Source of the DNA: Hadesarchaea archaeon DG-33
Lineage (GTDB): Archaea; Hadarchaeota; Hadarchaeia; Hadarchaeales; Hadarchaeaceae
Assembly (NCBI GenBank): GCA_001515185.1
Contig: LQHI01000067.1
Span: forward strand, 1-21,030
Direction of reading: 5' to 3'
DNA: 21,030 nucleotides
Shown: one piece after another, positions 1 through 7,646 of the stretch
Numbering within the stretch: position 1 is the stretch's first letter
Layout of the letters: every line of letters begins with the position of its first letter
Position numbers and translations under genes: made by a program
The notes under the pieces: model-generated
The model's input: the letters and a program-made list of their open reading frames with translations, nothing else
Told to the model about the DNA's origin: nothing
The model's database searches: none

Positions 1-602
1 TTTTTGCCTGGGCTGGACTCGACTCCTGTGGAAACATCTACTCCATAAGGCTGCACTAACCTAATCGCCTCTTTAACGTTGGAGGGATTAAGTCCTCCTG
101 CTAAAAACATTGGTTTACCCACAGCCTCACGAATTCGGCAGCTTAAGCTCCAATCGTGAGTGAGGCCGGTACCGCCTCCACTCGGCCCCTTCGTATCGAG
201 CATTAAAAAATCGGCTATCCTAGCTGCCTCGATAGCCCGACTTATTATTTCCTGATGGCCCTCGACTTTCTGAGATATCGCAATAACCGAAATCAACTTT
301 ATACCAAGACGTTTTTTGAGTTTGAGGATCTCGTCTGCTGGAAAAGTGAAATGAAACTGAAGGTAATCGGGCTTCAACTCCCGCGCTATTCTCTCAACTT
401 CGCCTAGATTTTTCGGCATGGCCACTGCAACTTTATCGACACCCTTTGACGCCGCAGCTAAGATTTGTTTCGCTTGCTCAATCGTCACTCTTCGGGGCGA
501 TTTTGGTATCTCGACAATTGTCCCGACCATGTCTACGCCCAGCGTACAGGCAACTCTCAAGTCCTCGGTATTTGTGAAACCGCATATTTTGACCTTCACC
601 AT
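1..602 (-). CDS. trpF: Phosphoribosylanthranilate isomerase (partial, 3' end beyond window)
   Basis: It isomerises N-(5'-phosphoribosyl)anthranilate to CdRP in tryptophan synthesis. About 200 residues are readable before the left edge, so only a few C-terminal residues should be missing. The protein opens MVKVKICGFTN, which holds the family's catalytic Cys (Cys7). The general-acid Asp lies in MLDTKGPSGGGTG, and FLAGGLNP and VDVSTGVES are the usual phosphate-binding strands. The family's QLHG strand reads QFHFTF here, an unusual variant. ATG at 602 is chosen because GAGGT, six bases upstream, overlaps the trpC stop; GTG at 599 is an alternative. It lies four bases after trpC and is the last visible gene of the trp operon. 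The fold and motifs make the call secure. Confidence 0.93.
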   Translation of the reverse strand, partial: MVKVKICGFTNTEDLRVACTLGVDMVGTIVEIPKSPRRVTIEQAKQILAAASKGVDKVAVAMPKNLGEVERIARELKPDYLQFHFTFPADEILKLKKRLGIKLISVIAISQKVEGHQEIISRAIEAARIADFLMLDTKGPSGGGTGLTHDWSLSCRIREAVGKPMFLAGGLNPSNVKEAIRLVQPYGVDVSTGVESSPGK

Positions 603-606
603 GAGT

Positions 607-1377
607 TTACCTCGCATTCACGAACAATCGCGCCTGTTGTTCGATATTTCTCGACTTCATTAAAGAAGTTCCCACAAGCACAGCATCAGCGCCAGCATCG
701 AGCACAAATTTAATATCGTTCGGCATGAGCATACCGCTCTCGCTCACAAGCACCACCTTATCAGGCACGAGAGGCGCAAGCCTAGCCGTGCGAGTGATGT
801 CGACTTGCATGGTTTTTAAGTCACGATTGTTTATCCCCATCAGCTCAGCGCCAGCGGCAGACGCAAATTTCACCTGTTCCTCCTCATCAACTTCAACGAA
901 ACTTTCCATCCCAAGCTCACGCGTTAGATCAATGAAGTGCTTGAGGTCCTCCCCCAAAACTCCAGCTATCAACAAGACTGCGTCCGCGCCAAGCTCAACC
1001 GACTGATATAGCTGGTACTCGTCAACGATGAAATCTTTTCGCAGAACCGGCACGTCGACAGCTTTACGTATCTTTAGGAGGTAGCTTAAGTCGCCCTTGA
1101 AATATTTTGGCTCCGTTAGCACTGAAATAGCGATGACTCCCCCCCTGACCATCGCGCGTGAAACTTCAAACACATCAAGGTCAAGGTTGATATCGCCCAT
1201 TGAAGGTGAAGCTCGTTTTATCTCCCCAATCAAAGGCACTTTAGGTGCGCTTTCGATGGCCTTGCGCAGGCTCCGCTTGGGAGACCTATCGATTTTCATT
1301 CTTGAGATTGGCTTTGCTTTGGCCTGCTTCTTGACGCGAACTCTAGCGTCTTCTACAATTTTCGCCAAAATGTTCAA
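607..1377 (-). CDS. trpC: Indole-3-glycerol phosphate synthase
   Basis: It closes the indole ring, turning CdRP into indole-3-glycerol phosphate with loss of CO2 and water. It is a single (beta/alpha)8 domain of 256 residues, the normal monofunctional length. Visible family motifs are PLIGEIKRASPSMG (catalytic Lys and substrate phosphate loop), VPVLRKDFIVDEYQ, LLIAGVL, GINNRDLKTMQVD, LVSESGM and ADAVLVGTSLM. The start is TTG at 1377, which overlaps the trpD stop as TTGA; GGAGG lies seven bases upstream. This is translational coupling of the kind seen throughout the operon. trpF is a separate gene, unlike the fused trpCF of enterobacteria. Confidence 0.96.
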   Translation of the reverse strand: MNILAKIVEDARVRVKKQAKAKPISRMKIDRSPKRSLRKAIESAPKVPLIGEIKRASPSMGDINLDLDVFEVSRAMVRGGVIAISVLTEPKYFKGDLSYLLKIRKAVDVPVLRKDFIVDEYQLYQSVELGADAVLLIAGVLGEDLKHFIDLTRELGMESFVEVDEEEQVKFASAAGAELMGINNRDLKTMQVDITRTARLAPLVPDKVVLVSESGMLMPNDIKFVLDAGADAVLVGTSLMKSRNIEQQARLFVNAR

Positions 1378-2429
1378 ATCGTAGCCTCCAACGCTTTTAA
1401 TTTGTCCAAGTTGCCGCTCGTTGCTTCAATGAGTTGAACGAGTTTTTCGTAAGCACTACCGGAATCGATGGCATCTACAGCGACAGCAATTCCTTCGTGC
1501 AGATCGTGAGCCTTGCCCCCCACAACGATAGCAGCTGCTGCGTTCAACACCACGACGTCTCTCCGCGGTCCCTTTTCGCCGCGCAGCACCTTAAGCAACA
1601 TCCGCGCATTTTCAGCCAAGTCCTTCCCTGCAATGGCTTCAGAGCGAGTTCGCGCGAGGCCGAACTCTTCGGGCGATATCGTATAGGTACTCACTTTGCT
1701 GTCGTTGAGCTCCGAGATTTTCGTCTCTCCTAAAGTGGATACCTCGTCTATCCCATCCAAGCCGTAAACAACCATTGCCCGTTTACAGCCTAGGCGCGCG
1801 AGCACTTGAGCGAGCTTCTCGGTCAGCGCCCCATCGTAAACCCCCATCACCTGCCCCTGGGCGCTCGCGGGGTTTGTCAGGGGGCCGAGAATGTTAAAAA
1901 TAGTTCGAATGCCCATCTCGCGGCGCGGACCTACCGCGTGCTTCATAGCACCATGAAATCGTGGAGCAAACATGAACCCTATCCCAACCGTCTCGATGCA
2001 GCGCTGGACCTCGCCCGGCGGGAGGTCTATCCGCACCCCCATGGCTTCAACAACATCGGCACTCCCGGCCTTGCTGGTCACCGAGCGGTTGCCGTGCTTG
2101 GCTATTCTAATTCCTGCCCCCGCAGCGACAAACATCGCAGTTGTGCTTATATTGAATGTTTTAACTTTATCACCTCCAGTGCCGCAGGTATCGACCAAGA
2201 TATTGTCCACCTTTGGGGTTATCCGGGCCGCGAACTCACGCATAACCCGGGCGAAAGCCGTAATCTCCTCGATCGTTTCGCCCTTCATGCGAAGCGCGGT
2301 TAGGAATGAGCTTATCTGCGCCTGGGTCGCCCCACCTGACATGATGAACTTCATTGCCGCCTCAGCTTCAGCTTCGGTCAAGTTCTCTCCGCCTACCACT
2401 TTCGATATGGCGTTTTTCATGGACTCCAA
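1374..2429 (-). CDS. trpD: Anthranilate phosphoribosyltransferase
   Basis: It transfers phosphoribose from PRPP to anthranilate, the second committed step of tryptophan synthesis. The PRPP-binding motif VDTCGTGGDKVKTFN, then KHGNRSVTSKAGSADV, and the GPLTNP segment mark it as AnPRT; EAEAEAAMKFIMSGGATQAQ is the N-terminal helical domain. The reading frame is open back to 2456, inside trpE, but a strong AAGGAGGTGAT just after the trpE stop points to TTG at 2429 (or ATG at 2420) as the start, giving about 350 residues, the usual length. The gene follows trpE directly, with no trpG between them, and overlaps trpC by four bases at its 3' end. Confidence 0.96.
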   Translation of the reverse strand: MESMKNAISKVVGGENLTEAEAEAAMKFIMSGGATQAQISSFLTALRMKGETIEEITAFARVMREFAARITPKVDNILVDTCGTGGDKVKTFNISTTAMFVAAGAGIRIAKHGNRSVTSKAGSADVVEAMGVRIDLPPGEVQRCIETVGIGFMFAPRFHGAMKHAVGPRREMGIRTIFNILGPLTNPASAQGQVMGVYDGALTEKLAQVLARLGCKRAMVVYGLDGIDEVSTLGETKISELNDSKVSTYTISPEEFGLARTRSEAIAGKDLAENARMLLKVLRGEKGPRRDVVVLNAAAAIVVGGKAHDLHEGIAVAVDAIDSGSAYEKLVQLIEATSGNLDKLKALEATI

Positions 2430-2442
2430 TTTATCACCTCCT

Positions 2443-3948
2443 TTATGCTTTCGCAATACCTATCGCTTTAAGGAGCGCTCGCCCCTTGTTCTCAGTCTCG
2501 TAGAACTCCAGCTCGGGGACGGATCTAGATACAACCCCTGCGCCAACCTGTGCGTAGGCTTTACCATCCTCAAAAACAATAGTCCGGATAGCGATTGCGA
2601 AGTCCATGTTGTGTCTGTAATCAAAATAGCCGACGCCGCCCGCATATATCCCCCTACGCGTCGGTTCGAGTTCTTCTATGATCTCCATTGCCCTGAATCT
2701 CGGAGCCCCAACTACCGTGCCAGCGGGGAAGTTGATTCTTAGCGCGTCAAACTCGTCTTTGTCCCCCCGTAGCGCTCCGACTACGGTCGAAACGATGTGC
2801 ATGACATGACTGTACTTATTTATTGTCATGAAATTTTTGACCTTAACCGATCCCACTTTCGAGACTTTGCTTATGTCTTCACGGCCCAAATTTACGAGCA
2901 TCATGTGCTCTTCGCGCTCTTTTCTGTCGCTTAGTAACTCTCGCTTGATTTCCCTATCCTCTTTAACGCTTCGCCCCCGACGCCTGGTCCCGCCTATTGG
3001 TCTAGTCATTACCTCCCCTTTCTCGACCCTGACCAATGTCTCGGGACTCGAGCCGATTACCTTCCTCCGCCCAAAGTCTAAGTAGTACATGTAAGGCGAC
3101 GGGTTTATTCTGTGGAGGGCGAGGTACGCCGAGTAGGGATCCCCTTTTAACTTAGTTTCCATGCGTCTCGAGAGCACGAGTTGCAGCACATCGCTTGAAT
3201 CGATATATTCTTGAACCCGCCTAACAGCATCTATGAACTCGTCACGGGTCATGTTTGATGTTACGTCCGTCTTCAGCTCTACATCTGTCCGCAGGCGTGG
3301 GGTTTGTCTCGCCTTGCTAAGCTGCTTCACTTTGCTTTTAATCTCTTTTAATGAGTTTGCATACACCACCTTAGGGTCCGAATTTTCCAAGATGACAGCA
3401 TTGGAGCACACGAACGTCTTTTTCTCCGCGTGATCAAACACCACTGTATTTTTAGCGAGCATGAACTCAGCATCGGGATGCCGCAAGTAATCACCCGCCC
3501 TTTTTCCGATATCGACGAGACTCCTGACTGCATCATAAGAGAAGTAGCCCACAGGCCCACAGATGAACCTTGGGTAATTGATTCTCGGTACCGATAACTG
3601 GCCCACCAAAAAAGTTCTCTTCACAATTTCAATTGGATCCATTTCTTGGCCTTTCTTCCTGATGTTTCTCCTGGCCATTTCCTTTAGCTGCTTATTTCCT
3701 CCAAGCTGCGTCCGCCCATCCTTTACCTTCAGCGTAAGGAGCGGATCGGTTCCGATGAAGCTGTACCTCGCCCGCTTGCCCGTGCCCTCGGCTGACTCGA
3801 GCAGGTAAGAGAGGCGATTGTTTCTCATGTTAAGATAGGCCTTCGCGGGATTGGTGCAACCCTCGATGGTCGCCACTATCGGGAACAAGCATGGACTGCC
3901 AGACTCATCGACAAATTTCTTAATCTCTTGGATATTAGTCGCCCTCAA
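2443..3948 (-). CDS. trpE: Anthranilate synthase component I
   Basis: This is the chorismate-converting subunit of anthranilate synthase; it needs a TrpG glutaminase partner to use glutamine. The N-terminal domain carries the feedback element LLES (residues 49-52) and RYSFIG, which bind tryptophan in TrpE and argue against PabB. The chorismate-binding domain shows GSSPETLVRVE, TRPIGGTRRRG, DRKEREEHMMLVNLGRED and FPAGTVVGAP. Two motifs vary from the textbook: PIAGT is PIGGT, and PAGT(L/V)SGAPK is PAGTVVGAPR (residues 408-417). The start is TTG at 3948, with GGTGA four bases upstream. At 501 residues it is of normal length. It is the first gene of the minus-strand trp operon and lies about 20 bases after the predicted transcription start. 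Confidence 0.95.
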   Translation of the reverse strand: MRATNIQEIKKFVDESGSPCLFPIVATIEGCTNPAKAYLNMRNNRLSYLLESAEGTGKRARYSFIGTDPLLTLKVKDGRTQLGGNKQLKEMARRNIRKKGQEMDPIEIVKRTFLVGQLSVPRINYPRFICGPVGYFSYDAVRSLVDIGKRAGDYLRHPDAEFMLAKNTVVFDHAEKKTFVCSNAVILENSDPKVVYANSLKEIKSKVKQLSKARQTPRLRTDVELKTDVTSNMTRDEFIDAVRRVQEYIDSSDVLQLVLSRRMETKLKGDPYSAYLALHRINPSPYMYYLDFGRRKVIGSSPETLVRVEKGEVMTRPIGGTRRRGRSVKEDREIKRELLSDRKEREEHMMLVNLGREDISKVSKVGSVKVKNFMTINKYSHVMHIVSTVVGALRGDKDEFDALRINFPAGTVVGAPRFRAMEIIEELEPTRRGIYAGGVGYFDYRHNMDFAIAIRTIVFEDGKAYAQVGAGVVSRSVPELEFYETENKGRALLKAIGIAKA

Positions 3949-3984
3949 ACTTTCACCGCCGATGACTCCCCCCTCTTTGTTTTA

Positions 3985-4020
3985 TGTACTATTTAAGGCT
4001 TTAGTGTACATTTTTGTACT
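3985..4020 (-). promoter_or_regulatory. trpE promoter with three TRP-box-like TGTAC(A/T) repeats
   Basis: A minus-strand TATA box, TTAAATA (3990-3996), lies about 25 bases before the probable trpE start of transcription. It is bracketed by TGTACT at 3985-3990 and, upstream, TGTACA at 4005-4010 and TGTACT at 4015-4020. The boxes start 20 and 10 bp apart, on one face of the helix. In Methanothermobacter the repressor TrpY binds TRP boxes with consensus TGTACA at the trp promoter. A box overlapping the TATA edge fits repression by blocking TBP/TFB. No trpY-like gene is visible in this window, so the regulator is inferred. Confidence 0.65.
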
Positions 4021-4051
4021 CAGCTATAGAAATCCTAAAAATGTTTTCCCA

Positions 4052-4059
4052 TTTATAAA
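4052..4059 (+). promoter_or_regulatory. TATA box for the small gene at 4153
   Basis: TTTATAAA is a good archaeal TATA box on the plus strand, 56-63 bp from the trpE TATA and pointing the other way. A start of transcription near 4083 would leave a leader of about 70 bases before the ATG at 4153, long for an archaeal mRNA. The nearby TGTAC boxes at 4005-4020 could act on both promoters. Confidence 0.45.
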
Positions 4060-4123
4060 CGACCTCCATCTAAAGCCTTGGCGGGAAACGGGCCACGCAA
4101 AAAACGCACGGTATGCACGTTCC

Positions 4124-4149
4124 CTCACCAACCAAGAGCTGGAGGTGAG
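4124..4149 (+). promoter_or_regulatory. Hairpin that would pair the ribosome binding site of the small gene
   Basis: CTCACC (4124-4129) is complementary to GGTGAG (4144-4149), which is the core of the GGAGGTGAG ribosome binding site. An inner CCA/TGG pairing shortens the loop. The fold would hide the binding site, so it could act as a translational switch, but it is only 6+3 bp and could be chance. Confidence 0.3.
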
Positions 4150-4152
4150 AAG

Positions 4153-4431
4153 ATGATGGAGGAAACCCGAGATGAAACTCGAAGAATCTCGACCCTGAGG
4201 GTCGTCGCGAAGCGAGATGGCAATGAGCCTTACACGGCCAAAATCCCTGTGAAGGGGGACACTGTTTCGCTCGTCCTCCCCAACGGGTACATCAACTGGC
4301 CAAAAGGCAAACCATATCCAGACTCGATTCGGGTGCCTATCGACGAAACGCGGAGCCTGTGGGTGAACTTCGGCGCCTCGAGGGAGCACGGCTTCTATAC
4401 CTCGTTGAGGATCGGCGAAGTAAAAAAGTAG
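4153..4431 (+). CDS. Small protein of unknown function
   Basis: I do not recognise this 92-residue protein. The start is ATG at 4153 (or 4156), since GGAGGTGA lies four (seven) bases upstream; the frame is open back to 4078 but without a better start. The sequence is charged at the N terminus (MMEETRDETRR) and then looks beta-rich, with several short strands: LRVVAK, YTAKIPV, TVSLVLPN, SIRVPI, SLWVNFGA and YTSLRIG. There is no signal peptide, membrane segment or cysteine. It is transcribed divergently from trpE, and its stop lies 94 bases from the end of convergent leuA. The strong ribosome binding site supports a real gene; the function is open. Confidence 0.7.
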   Translation: MMEETRDETRRISTLRVVAKRDGNEPYTAKIPVKGDTVSLVLPNGYINWPKGKPYPDSIRVPIDETRSLWVNFGASREHGFYTSLRIGEVKK

Positions 4432-4525
4432 GAAATTAGCGACGCTGGACCAAAGGACATTGCCTATGAAGGTTCAGCATCCCATTTTTACTCTATGTCT
4501 CTTCCTTACAACGGTGCGATGTTTC

Positions 4526-6076
4526 TCACTTCCGCGCAGCAAAGTATCGGTTTATTCCGTTAATCATCGCCTCGACACTCGCTATGACAACATCCTCTCG
4601 TACGCCCTTCGCTATGTAAAGGCTGCCCTTTTCATCCTCGAGCTTCACCGTGACCTCGGCCAGCGCATCGCTACCCCCTGTGATGGCGTCAAGGTGATAC
4701 TCTTTGAGTTTAAGCGCCGAAATTTCTTTCATGACGTTGCGGATCGCGGCGATCGCAGCGTCCACTGGGCCAACGCCCGTCGCAGAACCCACTCGCTCCT
4801 CACCTCGTACGACCACCCGTACCGAAGCGGTTGGGGTTATAGTGCTCCCGGTGGTGACGGTCACCTCTTTCAGCTCGACCACCTTCTCTTCCGGAGGCAG
4901 TGTACCAATCACACTCTCTGTTATCGCCCGTAGGTCGATGTCGGTCACGCGCTTGCCCTTGTCCCCGAGGTCCTTGACTCGCTCCGTGATCTCCGTCAAC
5001 TGCACCTTGGTCGCCTTCACTCCGATGGTTCTGAGCTGTTTTTCAACAGAGTGCCTTCCAGTAAGCTTACCCAGAGACAGACGACGATGATGCCCGACCA
5101 GCTCCGGAGAAATAGGCTCATAAGTGCCAGGGAACTCAAGCACCCCGTGGGCGTGGATACCTGAAACATGGACAAACGCATTCTCCCCAACAATCGCCTT
5201 GTTTGGCGGCACCGGTATCCCCGTCAGACGCTCAACCAAATCAGAAGTCTCAGCGAGCAACTTGGTTTGAATCTTCAGTTTTGCCCCGTAAAGTGCCCGA
5301 AGAGCCATTACAACCTCCTCTAGTGATGCGTTGCCCGCACGTTCGCCTAGCCCATTGACCGCTACTTGAACCTGTTCGGCCCCAGCCTCAACCGCTGCAA
5401 GCGAGTTGGCCGTTGCTAGACCGAGGTCATCGTGACAGTGCACGCTTATCGGCACTTTTATGACGGGTCTCAGCTGACTGATTAGGTAATTCATGCCTCG
5501 TGGGGTGATCACGCCTACTGTATCCGGAACGTTGATGCGGTCCGCTCCCGCCTCTACGGTCGCTTGATAGATTTGTTTGAGATATCCCAAGTCGGTCCGT
5601 GTGGCATCCATGGCAGAAAACTCGACGGTAACACCATGATCCTTGGCGTACTCAACATGCTTGACCGCTTGTCGGAGCACCTGTTCACGCGTCATCTTGA
5701 GCATGTGTTTAAGGTGCAAGTCCGACGTGCTGATAAACACATGAACATAATCTACCCCACACTTAAGTGCCGCGTCCACATCTTCTTTAATTGCTCTTGC
5801 CAGCCCACATATCTCCGCGTTCAAACCAGCCTTCGCTATCGCAGCCACAGCCTTTCTTTCACCCTCGGACGATACCGGTGTGCCAGCTTCAATCGTGTCC
5901 ACCCCCAACTTGTCGAGCTGCCGTGCGATGAACAGCTTCTGATCGGCAGTGAACGATACCCCCGGGGTCTGGTCGCCATCTCTAAGGGTGGTATCGAATA
6001 TCCTAACGCGCTTCGGGAGCTTTACCCCCTTGCCCACTTGCTTGATGAAATCGCTTACGAAAGCCCCTTTTGGCAT
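4526..6076 (-). CDS. leuA: 2-isopropylmalate synthase family enzyme (probable LeuA)
   Basis: It condenses acetyl-CoA with a 2-oxo acid, probably 2-oxoisovalerate in leucine synthesis. The TIM-barrel catalytic domain opens with VRIFDTTLRDGDQTPGVSF (catalytic Arg and metal-binding Asp), carries the metal His pair in SVHCHDDLGLATAN and the NGLGERAGNASLEE loop. The C-terminal third (LKEVTVTTGSTITPTASV onward) is the allosteric LeuA dimer domain, which homocitrate synthases lack. The usual HESGIH motif reads HVSGIHAHGV, a Glu-to-Val change. ATG at 6076 fits GAGGGTG five bases upstream; GTG at 6082 lies too close to it. It is paralogous to cimA across a shared promoter. Citramalate synthase is the main alternative; leuA is preferred because the other copy looks more like CimA. 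Confidence 0.8.
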   Translation of the reverse strand: MPKGAFVSDFIKQVGKGVKLPKRVRIFDTTLRDGDQTPGVSFTADQKLFIARQLDKLGVDTIEAGTPVSSEGERKAVAAIAKAGLNAEICGLARAIKEDVDAALKCGVDYVHVFISTSDLHLKHMLKMTREQVLRQAVKHVEYAKDHGVTVEFSAMDATRTDLGYLKQIYQATVEAGADRINVPDTVGVITPRGMNYLISQLRPVIKVPISVHCHDDLGLATANSLAAVEAGAEQVQVAVNGLGERAGNASLEEVVMALRALYGAKLKIQTKLLAETSDLVERLTGIPVPPNKAIVGENAFVHVSGIHAHGVLEFPGTYEPISPELVGHHRRLSLGKLTGRHSVEKQLRTIGVKATKVQLTEITERVKDLGDKGKRVTDIDLRAITESVIGTLPPEEKVVELKEVTVTTGSTITPTASVRVVVRGEERVGSATGVGPVDAAIAAIRNVMKEISALKLKEYHLDAITGGSDALAEVTVKLEDEKGSLYIAKGVREDVVIASVEAMINGINRYFAARK

Positions 6077-6097
6077 TCTCACACCCTCAACAATTAG

Positions 6098-6131
6098 TAT
6101 AGGGCATTAAATAATAACATTGCCCAATATA
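6098..6131. promoter_or_regulatory. Divergent leuA/cimA promoter with inverted repeat
   Basis: GGGCA (6102-6106) and TGCCC (6121-6125) form an inverted repeat around a 14-bp AT core that begins TTAAATAATA, with TATA-like bases on both outer flanks. The core can serve as a TATA box in both directions: about 30 bases to the leuA ATG and about 30 to the likely cimA start of transcription. An operator that straddles a shared TATA element would let one regulator control both genes, for example in response to leucine or isoleucine. The identity of the regulator is not visible. Confidence 0.5.
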
Positions 6132-6146
6132 GCACGAGGTTAGGAA

Positions 6147-7646
6147 ATGGCAAAACGCAGAGTTAAGGTGCTTGATACAACGCTGCGCGATGGGGAGCAG
6201 ACCCCCGGCGTGGCTTTGGCGCCCGAGCAGAAGCTGGAGATGGCCCGTGCCCTCGACGATCTCGGCGTTGACATTATAGAAGCAGGGGCGGCGATAACCT
6301 CAGAGGGCGAACGTCAAGCGATAAAACTCATCTCGAATGCTGGCTTGGATGCTGAGATATGTAGCTTTGTCCGGGCCCTTCGAAGCGATGTGGATGCCGC
6401 GCTAGCCTGCGATGTCGACAGCGTGCACCTCGTCGTTCCCACATCCGACATCCACCTAAAGCACAAGCTGAAAAAAAGCAGACAAGAGATAAAGCGGATA
6501 TCTCTCGACGCCACGCGTTATGCCCTCGACCACGGGCTGGTGGTGGAGTTCTCCGCTGAGGACGCTACTCGTACCGACCCGACCTTCCTCCAAGAGTTCC
6601 TCTCGGCAGCAGCCAAGGAGGGAGCACAGCGGGTTTGCGTATGCGATACTGTGGGCGTGCTCACCCCTGAAAGGGCGAATGAGCTTTTCTCCAAACTCAC
6701 GAAGATCGTGAAAGTGCCCGTTGCTGCCCACTGCCACGATGATTTCGGCATGGGGACTGCGAACACGATCGCCGCGGTCAAAGCTGGAGCCCAAGAGGTC
6801 CATGTGACAGTTAACGGCTTGGGTGAGCGTGGAGGAAATGCCGCGCTTGAAGAGGTTGTGCTCGCGCTCACACACTTCCACGGAATCAAAACTAGAATCA
6901 AGCTGAACAAACTTTACAGCATCTCCAAACTTGTGGAGCGTAACACGGGACTGCCGGTATCGCCGACGAAAGCCGTGGTTGGAGAAAACGCCTTCGCACA
7001 CGAAGCGGGCATCCACACTCACGGCGTGCTCGCCTATCCACCAACCTACGAGCCGATCTCGCCTGAAGTAGTGGGACAACATCGAAAAATTGTATTCGGA
7101 AAACACGTCGGCACCCATGCGATTGAGAACGAACTCAAACGGATGGGCCTAAAGCCAACAAAGAAGCAAGTCCAAGCGATTTTCGAGCAGGTCAAGCAAC
7201 TGGGTGATAGAGGAAAGCTAGTCACAGACACCGAGCTGCGCGTGATAGTAGACGCAGTGATGCGGCGCACGCTTGAGGAAGTGGTTAAGCTTGACGAACT
7301 TACCGTGGTGAGCGGCAATAAAGTGACTCCGACTGCTTCGGTGCGGATAAAATTTGAGGACAAAGAAGTGGTCGAGTCAGGAGTAGGAGTCGGCCCGGTC
7401 GATGCCGCGATGGATGCGATTCGAAAAGTCATCGAGGGCACATCAAACATCAGATTGCAGGCGTATCATGTCGACGCGATCTCTGGAGGAACCGATGCGA
7501 TGGTAGATGTCGTGGTCAAGCTAACTGATGGCCGGCGCATAGTAACAGCCCGAGGCACAAGCGGGGACATCATCATGGCAAGTGTTCAGGCAATGTTGAA
7601 CGGAGTAAACCGACTGCTCTGGGATCGAAAGCTCGGAGGCGCCTGA
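6147..7646 (+). CDS. cimA: (R)-citramalate synthase / isopropylmalate synthase family (probable CimA)
   Basis: It probably condenses pyruvate with acetyl-CoA to citramalate, the first step of the threonine-independent isoleucine route. KVLDTTLRDGEQTPGVALAP, AAHCHDDFGMGTAN and NGLGERGGNAALEE mark the catalytic barrel; GENAFAHEAGIHTHGV follows; the C-terminal part is the LeuA-type regulatory domain. IEAGAAITSEGER, AEICSFVRAL and CDVDSVHLVVPTS closely resemble what I recall of the characterised Methanocaldococcus CimA, hence this call rather than LeuA. The ATG at 6147 is preceded by a weak GAGG. At 499 residues it is normal for the regulated form. Its stop overlaps the start of the aIF1A gene as TGATG. 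Confidence covers the family strongly and the substrate less so. Confidence 0.75.
   Translation: MAKRRVKVLDTTLRDGEQTPGVALAPEQKLEMARALDDLGVDIIEAGAAITSEGERQAIKLISNAGLDAEICSFVRALRSDVDAALACDVDSVHLVVPTSDIHLKHKLKKSRQEIKRISLDATRYALDHGLVVEFSAEDATRTDPTFLQEFLSAAAKEGAQRVCVCDTVGVLTPERANELFSKLTKIVKVPVAAHCHDDFGMGTANTIAAVKAGAQEVHVTVNGLGERGGNAALEEVVLALTHFHGIKTRIKLNKLYSISKLVERNTGLPVSPTKAVVGENAFAHEAGIHTHGVLAYPPTYEPISPEVVGQHRKIVFGKHVGTHAIENELKRMGLKPTKKQVQAIFEQVKQLGDRGKLVTDTELRVIVDAVMRRTLEEVVKLDELTVVSGNKVTPTASVRIKFEDKEVVESGVGVGPVDAAMDAIRKVIEGTSNIRLQAYHVDAISGGTDAMVDVVVKLTDGRRIVTARGTSGDIIMASVQAMLNGVNRLLWDRKLGGA

Noticed and set aside
1972..2742. 256-codon plus-strand frame across trpD and trpE
   Set aside because: It spans the junction of two strongly supported minus-strand genes and its translation shows no recognisable domain.
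4460..4933. Long plus-strand frame opposite the 3' end of leuA
   Set aside because: It is antisense to a clear LeuA reading frame, has no family-like motifs, and arises from the codon bias of the real gene.
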